The notes beneath the pieces were generated by a model. The model was not told the DNA's origin. It ran no database searches and saw only the letters and a list, made by a program, of their open reading frames with translations. The position numbers and the translations under genes were made by a program. 64,000 nucleotides of DNA, from the NCBI GenBank assembly GCA_036365515.1, contig CM070877.1:111802011-111866010 (forward strand), read 5' to 3'. Origin of the DNA: Torymus aiolomorphi (lineage: Eukaryota; Arthropoda; Insecta; Hymenoptera; Torymidae). Below are positions 58,803-64,000 of the stretch, piece by piece (the stretch's first letter is position 1; every line of letters begins with the position of its first letter).

Positions 58803-59183
58803 TTTTATTGAGAATATTCACCACCCGCCTAGTAGCGGGGGTCAAAGTTGTTTGAGACACAATTAATGGAAATTGAGGTTAGAATTTCGTTGCGTAAAAA
58901 ATAGGATATATCAGGGCCGTATAGGCCGTAATTTACTCATTAACAGTCCACTGCAACGTGTAATTACTTAAATAAGATTCTGTAAGTAACTAAGTAAGTA
59001 ACTCAATCGTGATAAATCAATTTTTTGTTGAACTTAAAACTCTGGAGCTCGACCGACCGTTACCTTCGATTATCAGTACAAATCTTCTCTTAGAGTAGTA
59101 ACCTATTTACGATAACAGTACCATCTTTCGAGAAGTCACGGACTTATTGAACAGCCCACGTATAACAAATATAACATAAAGCA

Positions 59184-59914
59184 CCCTAGCAAAAAAAATA
59201 GTGAAGACAATTGAATAAAACTGAAGAAAACAGTTATTCACTGCAGATAACTGCAGAAAAAGGTCGGAATTGAGACAAAGACAACAGCTATCCGTAGTTT
59301 TCATCATTTATTTTCAGTTATTAACTATTATGTTCAAATTCCAATCGCAAAAAAATTAAAAAAAAATTGTTTTGTTCATTTTTCTTCACTTTTCTTCAAA
59401 ATTTTCTTCACTTTTAAACAGTTTAAAACTGTTTTCTTCGTTTATTAATAGTTATTATCAGTTTTCTTCAATTATTAACTGTTATGTTCAAGTATCGAAT
59501 TAAGTTGTATATAGCAAAATTTTCCAATATTTTTATTACATTTATAAACAGTTTTCATCCGTGTATAACTGTTGTCTTCAGTTTTATTCAGAATAAAACT
59601 GTTATTTTCAGTTTTTTACTGATTTCTTCACTTCTTAAAGTCGCTTGCTTTTCCGAAAACAGAACATAACTGTTGATAACTGAAGAAAACTGTTAAAATT
59701 GCAAATAACTGTAGATAACTGTTGAAAACTGATACAAACTGAAGAAAACTGATACAAACTGAAGAAAACTGATAAAAACTGAAGATTACTGTTGTCTTTG
59801 TCTCAATTCCGACATTTTTCTGCAGTTAATTTCTGTTTTCTTCCATTTTCTTCAGTTTTTTTCTGATAGCTGCAGATATCAACTGTTATGAGCATTAAAT
59901 TTTTTTCACTAGGG
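59184..59914. mobile_element. CCC-terminus element C, 731 bp
   Basis: Termini CCCTAGCAAAAAAAATAGTG and, inverted, CCCTAGTGAAAAAAATTTAA. CA on both sides. The empty site in the left arm (near 44843) reads 'aagcacgaaat' in inverse. The core is 'aactgaagaaaactgataa' motifs in both directions. Confidence 0.8.
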
Positions 59915-60265
59915 CAAGAAATAGAATATTATGATGCTTTCACTTATTTACACTTACACATTATTCTTAATATTTGGTGACGCCTCTAGACATTTCCAAT
60001 TATTCTCATAAGATTTATTATTTCCTTTGGGTTGTCAATTGAAATTGAGTTAATTCATGTCCCCACGGATGAGATTAATTGCACAGACTAAACTCTTTCA
60101 AACTAAAGCCTAATTTTTATAACTATTTAACAATCTTGATGGTTGAGGACTGTAAACTTAATGCATGTCCTTATTTTCTTCTTTATATCTGCTGGCCTAT
60201 TTGATTGAATGTAAAATCTTCTGAAATAAAAAGAAAAACATACACAACGTATCTATTCAAAACAT

Positions 60266-60870
60266 CCCTGTCGTAAATTTTAAATGTTAATAACAGTTAA
60301 TAACTGTTAAAAATTATTTATAACTATTTAGAACTGTTTAAAACTGTTTATAAGTGTTACAAAATGTATGATTTTGGACACATTTTTTCTAATTATAATA
60401 CTTTGTAACAGTTTCAAACAGTTTTTAATAGTTTTAAACTTTCAAACAGTTTCAAATAATTTTAAATTTGATATATTTCAGGAAATATTAATAATTAATA
60501 AATTATTATTATTATTATTAATAATTAATTATTATTTAATAACCTCATTACTATAATCATGAGAATCAAGGGCGCGGGAGCATTCCTAAGGCAAGTAACA
60601 GTCAAACAATTATGTAGAAGAAGCCTAAGGAGTGTTTAATTATACTAATAATTAATTATTACTATGCTAATAATAATAATTAATAAATATTTAAAAGTTA
60701 TTAAATAATTTAATAACTCTTAAAAACTGTTAAAAACTGTTGAAAAATGTTACAAACAGTTACAAACGATTAATAACGTCCAAAATCCTACATGTTGTAA
60801 CATTTTTAAACAGTTTATAATTCTTTCTAACAGTTTTTAACATTTTTGAAGAAAAATATTTCCGCTAGGG
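60266..60870. mobile_element. CCC-terminus element B, 605 bp
   Basis: Termini CCCTGTCGTAAATTTTAAAT and, inverted, CCCTAGCGGAAATATTTTTC. AT on both sides; the empty site in the left arm (near 43637) is 'aaaacataattta' in inverse. The core is 'aactgttaaaaactgttt' motifs plus TAATAA runs. Confidence 0.8.
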
Positions 60871-61203
60871 ATAATTTATATTGTCGAAGAATGTTTTGAG
60901 TATTTGAATGATGCAAAAGTATTTTATTGCTTTCAGAATTATTCAAATACACAAAATAATTTTATAATAATAAGTAAAATACTCATCTAATTTTCTCTCC
61001 GTCGTTGCTAAAACACATTTCTGCATATTTTTAATGTCAACTCATCTTCACTACAATTATTTCTGTAAATTAAAGTACAGGAAACATAACCTGATCGCCT
61101 GCCTCTGAGTACTCCGGATCGGAATGCTTTTGGACTTTGGAGTTGAGCGCTCGTGTTGCCATCACCCGACCGCGAGGCGCCTCTCACAGCTGTGCGTTAA
61201 CCG

Positions 61204-62492
61204 TGTTATGACCTAAGTCGGGGTCTTTTAGTCGAAAGGTATTTCTACAATGGTCGCTGCGTTGACCAATAAGATTGTGGGTTCGTTATTCGATGAAGCG
61301 CTAAAGCGCAAGGAATTGCGGGAACTTTAAATGAGAACTGGAACAAATAAACTTTAACTTTGGAGTTTATTCAATTTAAATAAATACTTGTGGACTTTGA
61401 CAAATAAAATTTATCTTGAAAAACCGTGACTCTATATAATTCAATGACTATTTAAAGCTTCTGGGCGCAACATGCACAATGTGCAGCAGAGTACCAAAAC
61501 TATTGATAACGACCGAAGCTCTAGCTACTAAGCGTCTCATGTGCTCAGTAGCGACTGACTCCGGCGGCTCGGCGCTCTCCTTTTATATTCTTGGCGCGGA
61601 CCTTGGGCCGTTGACGGTGGAACGCTATTGGTTGGTGGCTTCCCCTCTCTTCGCTGGAAGCGCGTTATTGATCGATGACTAGGAAGGTAGTGGTAACCCG
61701 ACCTTGGTCGATCTGGTTCAATCCGGTTTGGTCCTCGACTCTCGGCTTAGTGGATTCTCAGAATTGTTTACCCGATTTAATCCCTTCGCTAATGCATTCC
61801 TGGAATTGTTGACCTTGACGTGGTTTGAGCCTGTCGTTAACTGATTCTCGGAAGTGTTTACATGTTGGACTCTCGAGTTATTTACGCGTTGACCCCCTTT
61901 GACCTTGGGTGTGTTTTCTCTCTTAAGTGCTTTTTGACTGTTGGCACTAATGAATTCCTGGAACTCTTGACCTTGAAGTGAATCGAGTGAGCTCTTCGCT
62001 AATGGATTCTCGGAAGTGTTTACTCCTGTGGGTCGCACTCGCTAATGCATTCTTGGAATTGTTGACATCCAGAATATTTCCTAGAAGTGTTTTCGTCTTT
62101 TCGCTTGTCCTTGGTAATTTCCACGAGGGCAGTTCCTGTAACAGAGTTATTCCCTACCCGAGCGAGCTTTTCTAAATAATTATTATTACGTGCGTCGTTA
62201 TTATTTATGGAATTGTTAATTATTATTATCACGTAATTGTTACTTCTCGGATTAGTTATTAATTGTCGGCCACCTGATTATTATTTAATTAATTAATCAC
62301 CTGTTTTATTCGGGTTATCGGGAATTAGTTATTTATTTATTAGAATTATTTATCTGGTTAATTAAGTGAATTTAAATACCTATCGGAATTATTTTATTGT
62401 TTATTTTAGAATTAATCTTTTAAATCGAAAGTATTATTGTAGAATCGGCCTAAACGCTACGCTAGTCGTTCGCGAGAACGCAGTTCATAACA
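61204..62492 (+). mobile_element. Solo LTR, about 1.29 kb
   Basis: Begins TGTTATGACC and ends GTTCATAACA, flanked by ACCG on both sides. The left arm (near 43310-43325) gives the uninterrupted site. It contains an AATAAA near 61347 and, at 61740-62070, degenerate repeats of 'ggattctcggaagtgtttac' and 'gcattcctggaattgttgac'. The repetitive minus-strand ORF there has no family features. No gag or pol. Confidence 0.72.
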
Positions 62493-62512
62493 ACCGTAAC
62501 CATTGTTTACAT

Positions 62513-62979
62513 CATAGAGGTATTATAGATAGAGTACCTGTCTCGCTCTCTACTCACGCGTGCGCAGTACGCGCAGAAAGGAAGCGTCAGCGCCATCGCA
62601 TGCGCGTGAAGAGAGAGATAGCTACATACGTGCCGCGATCTTCTCTCTCTCTCTAAAGAGCCTTCTACAACCTCACGCAAAAACTGTGCGTGCACGCAAA
62701 TTTCACTAGATTTCGCCAGAATAAGGAGTGCAACCAACCTTGATTAAAAATCAAAACTGTTTTCTAACCTCAAACAAACAATTTTTGGATGGTTTTCTGG
62801 AGACAAAGTGTGGCAATTTATAGTCAAGGTTGGTTGCACAACTAGCTCTTAGCAAAATCTAGTGAAATTTGCGTACACGCACAGTTTTTGCGTGAGGTTG
62901 TAGATGGAGCATAACGTTCGGACATTTTCACTTACGGGCAGCCCTATGTCTCCCCTGCTCTATCTATAATACCTCTATG
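62513..62979. mobile_element. hAT-like MITE, 467 bp, with a nested foldback
   Basis: A 22-bp perfect TIR starts CATAGAGGTATTATAGATAG. GTTTACAT flanks both sides (62505-62512, 62980-62987), an 8-bp duplication as in hAT elements, and the left arm shows the empty site. A CTACARCC-family foldback lies inside it. Confidence 0.85.
62656..62911 (-). mobile_element. Foldback MITE, family CTACARCC, copy 2
   Basis: Inverse of 36800-37055: termini CTACAACCTCACGCAAAAAC, centre with 'ggttttctggagacaaagtg'. It lies inside the hAT-like MITE. Confidence 0.78.
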
Positions 62980-63093
62980 GTTTACATGTTCTGAACATCG
63001 GCTCGGTTAGCTCAACGTAGGGGTACCAACTTAACTACTAACCGAAATTTCATTTCCGAACGTATACCCAGAGAAGGCGCCTTTAGAGAGAAT

Positions 63094-64000
63094 AGAGAGA
63101 TTGCCAGCGCCCCGGAAAAAAGTGAGGCAGACTTCTGCGCGCCGCGCGCTGCTGCCTCTCGCGGCCAAAGTAGCGAAGCATGTCCACAATTTCGTGATTG
63201 GTCGTTGAGACGTGTACACGCGGCGCGGGGCGGGGCAAGCGGGAGACGACGGCTCGGCGGCAGCACCGTGAACTATGCGATTAATTATCGCAAAAAATTA
63301 TAAAAAAAATACCAATAATTGTGGAATTGCAAGCTACGTTTGCAAATGCAATTAAAAAAATTGTGCGAAGCTTACTTTTTTTGCAAAAAAATAAAAACCA
63401 AGCTAGTTGCGAAAAATGAAAAAAATTCATATTGCTTACAATCTATTTGTCGCAGAGAGATGATAACTACGTGAATCGATTGCAATTTAATTGCCGATTA
63501 CGGCTATAATTGCAAAATTCCGATATTCGTCATATTTATATAGCAATTGATTAATTTACTTTTGATCAATCGCCACGGCGCAAAGGCATTTCACGCCGTT
63601 CCATATTCCTCGTTCTAAGTTCCGCATTCCGCATGATCGAAACGTTTAGGAACGCGATCTATACGTATATACTTATATTACTTGTAGCCTCAGTATAAAT
63701 TGCGTTATAAACATAAGAATTCACGTCTATTAAAAAAAAAAGTCAAAAATATAATAATTGGAATTATATTACAATGTCAGTTTTGATAAATCATAAAATG
63801 CATTTTTTCTTTTATTCGTCTATATATATAGGCATCCACCGACCATAATAAATGAAATAAGTTTGTTGGTACATACAAGTAAAAAAAATAAAATGGTTTA
63901 ACATAAAAAAAAAGTAAATATAAATATTATTGCAATTACATATGCATCTCCATAAAGTAAATAATAATTACCACGTTTTGAAATCGTTCCATACGCGTCA
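63094..64000. other. Flank beyond the large foldback
   Basis: 63100-63260 is GC- and CpG-rich ('gcgcgccgcgcgctgctgcc') and could be a promoter region, but no gene is seen beside it. From 63270 the sequence is AT-rich, with 'aattgcaa' motifs and no supported feature. Confidence 0.35.

Larger units (their letters stand above)
45136..59160 (-). mobile_element. Mariner with nested insertions (TIRs 14 kb apart)
   Basis: Left TIR CGTGGGCGGTTCAATAAGTC and right TIR, inverted, CGTGGGCTGTTCAATAAGTC. They match at 23 of 24 positions and each has TA outside (45134-45135, 59161-59162). The transposase runs on the minus strand. It is interrupted by the pogo-like element (45783-47251), lost or displaced before 47598 by a repeat element, and separated from the right TIR by the I-type LINE. 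That both TIRs belong to one copy is inferred from their fit with the foldback arms outside. Confidence 0.72.
59186..63093 (-). mobile_element. Right arm of the large old foldback element
   Basis: Inverse copy of 43062-44855, enlarged by four insertions: element C (59184-59914), element B (60266-60870), a solo LTR (61204-62492) and a hAT-like MITE (62513-62979). Without them it is about 850 bp. The outer end reads 'gagaaggcgccttta'. No clear target duplication of the foldback itself can be fixed, because a MITE sits at its left edge. Confidence 0.82.

Noticed and set aside
61718..62038. Minus-strand ORF with repeated V-N-T-S-E-N-P-L-like segments
   Set aside because: It lies inside the solo LTR and follows degenerate DNA repeats; it matches no protein family I know.
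37057..63093. A single giant transposon such as a Maverick/Polinton
   Set aside because: No DNA polymerase B, integrase, capsid or ATPase genes are present. The coding content is LINE, mariner and pogo-like, each with its own ends.

Overview
This is an insect nuclear DNA window, AT-rich and mostly made of transposable elements and satellites. A hymenopteran is plausible, but the sequence does not settle it. The evidence is spliced genes with GT-AG introns, a D34D-type mariner, non-LTR retrotransposons of the CR1/Jockey and I types, and many short foldback (MITE-like) elements. No prokaryotic operons, CRISPR arrays or rRNA genes are seen.

Only one complete host gene is recognised: a four-exon OSGEP/Kae1 (tRNA threonylcarbamoyladenosine synthesis) on the minus strand between 31189 and 35901. 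Its joined exons give 336 codons plus stop. Two plus-strand exons at 4084-4450 encode part of a BEN domain; the rest of that gene is not seen. A SWIM zinc-finger fragment at 22936-23340 lies inside a foldback element and looks like a captured exon.

Layout. 1-5560: dispersed repeats, a solo LTR, a foldback MITE, palindromic AATAGTAT modules and the BEN exons. 5563-11982: a 6.4-kb foldback element filled with about 40 copies of a roughly 150-bp satellite. 11983-14855: a repeat copy, then a GA-rich, CpG-rich minisatellite. 14856-20772: a near full-length CR1-like LINE (minus) inserted in a GA microsatellite. 20773-30700: foldbacks, minisatellite arrays and nested MITEs. 31189-35901: OSGEP. 35902-37056: a cluster of MITEs upstream of OSGEP. 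37057-42668: a 5.6-kb satellite-rich element with CCC termini. 42672-63093: two foldback MITEs, then an old inverted repeat (arms 43062-44855 and 59186-63093) that has become a 20-kb nest of later insertions.

The nest can be ordered in time. The oldest layer is a foldback element of about 2 kb. It was hit by a mariner (TIRs at 45136 and 59160). The mariner was hit by a pogo-like element (45783-47251) and by an I-type LINE (about 48070-58860). LINE ORF1 was then split by a 4.58-kb LTR-like insertion with a CGGT duplication. Separate insertions hit the arms: three CCC-terminus elements with 2-bp duplications, a solo LTR and a hAT-like MITE. Each arm is the empty site for insertions in the other arm, so these boundaries and target duplications can be read directly.

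The most interesting theme is a group of non-autonomous elements with termini starting CCC, 2-bp target duplications of no fixed sequence, and cores made of short tandem motifs. They appear to be satellite-carrying mobile units. Positions were read by eye and may be off by one or two bases; copy counts are approximate.
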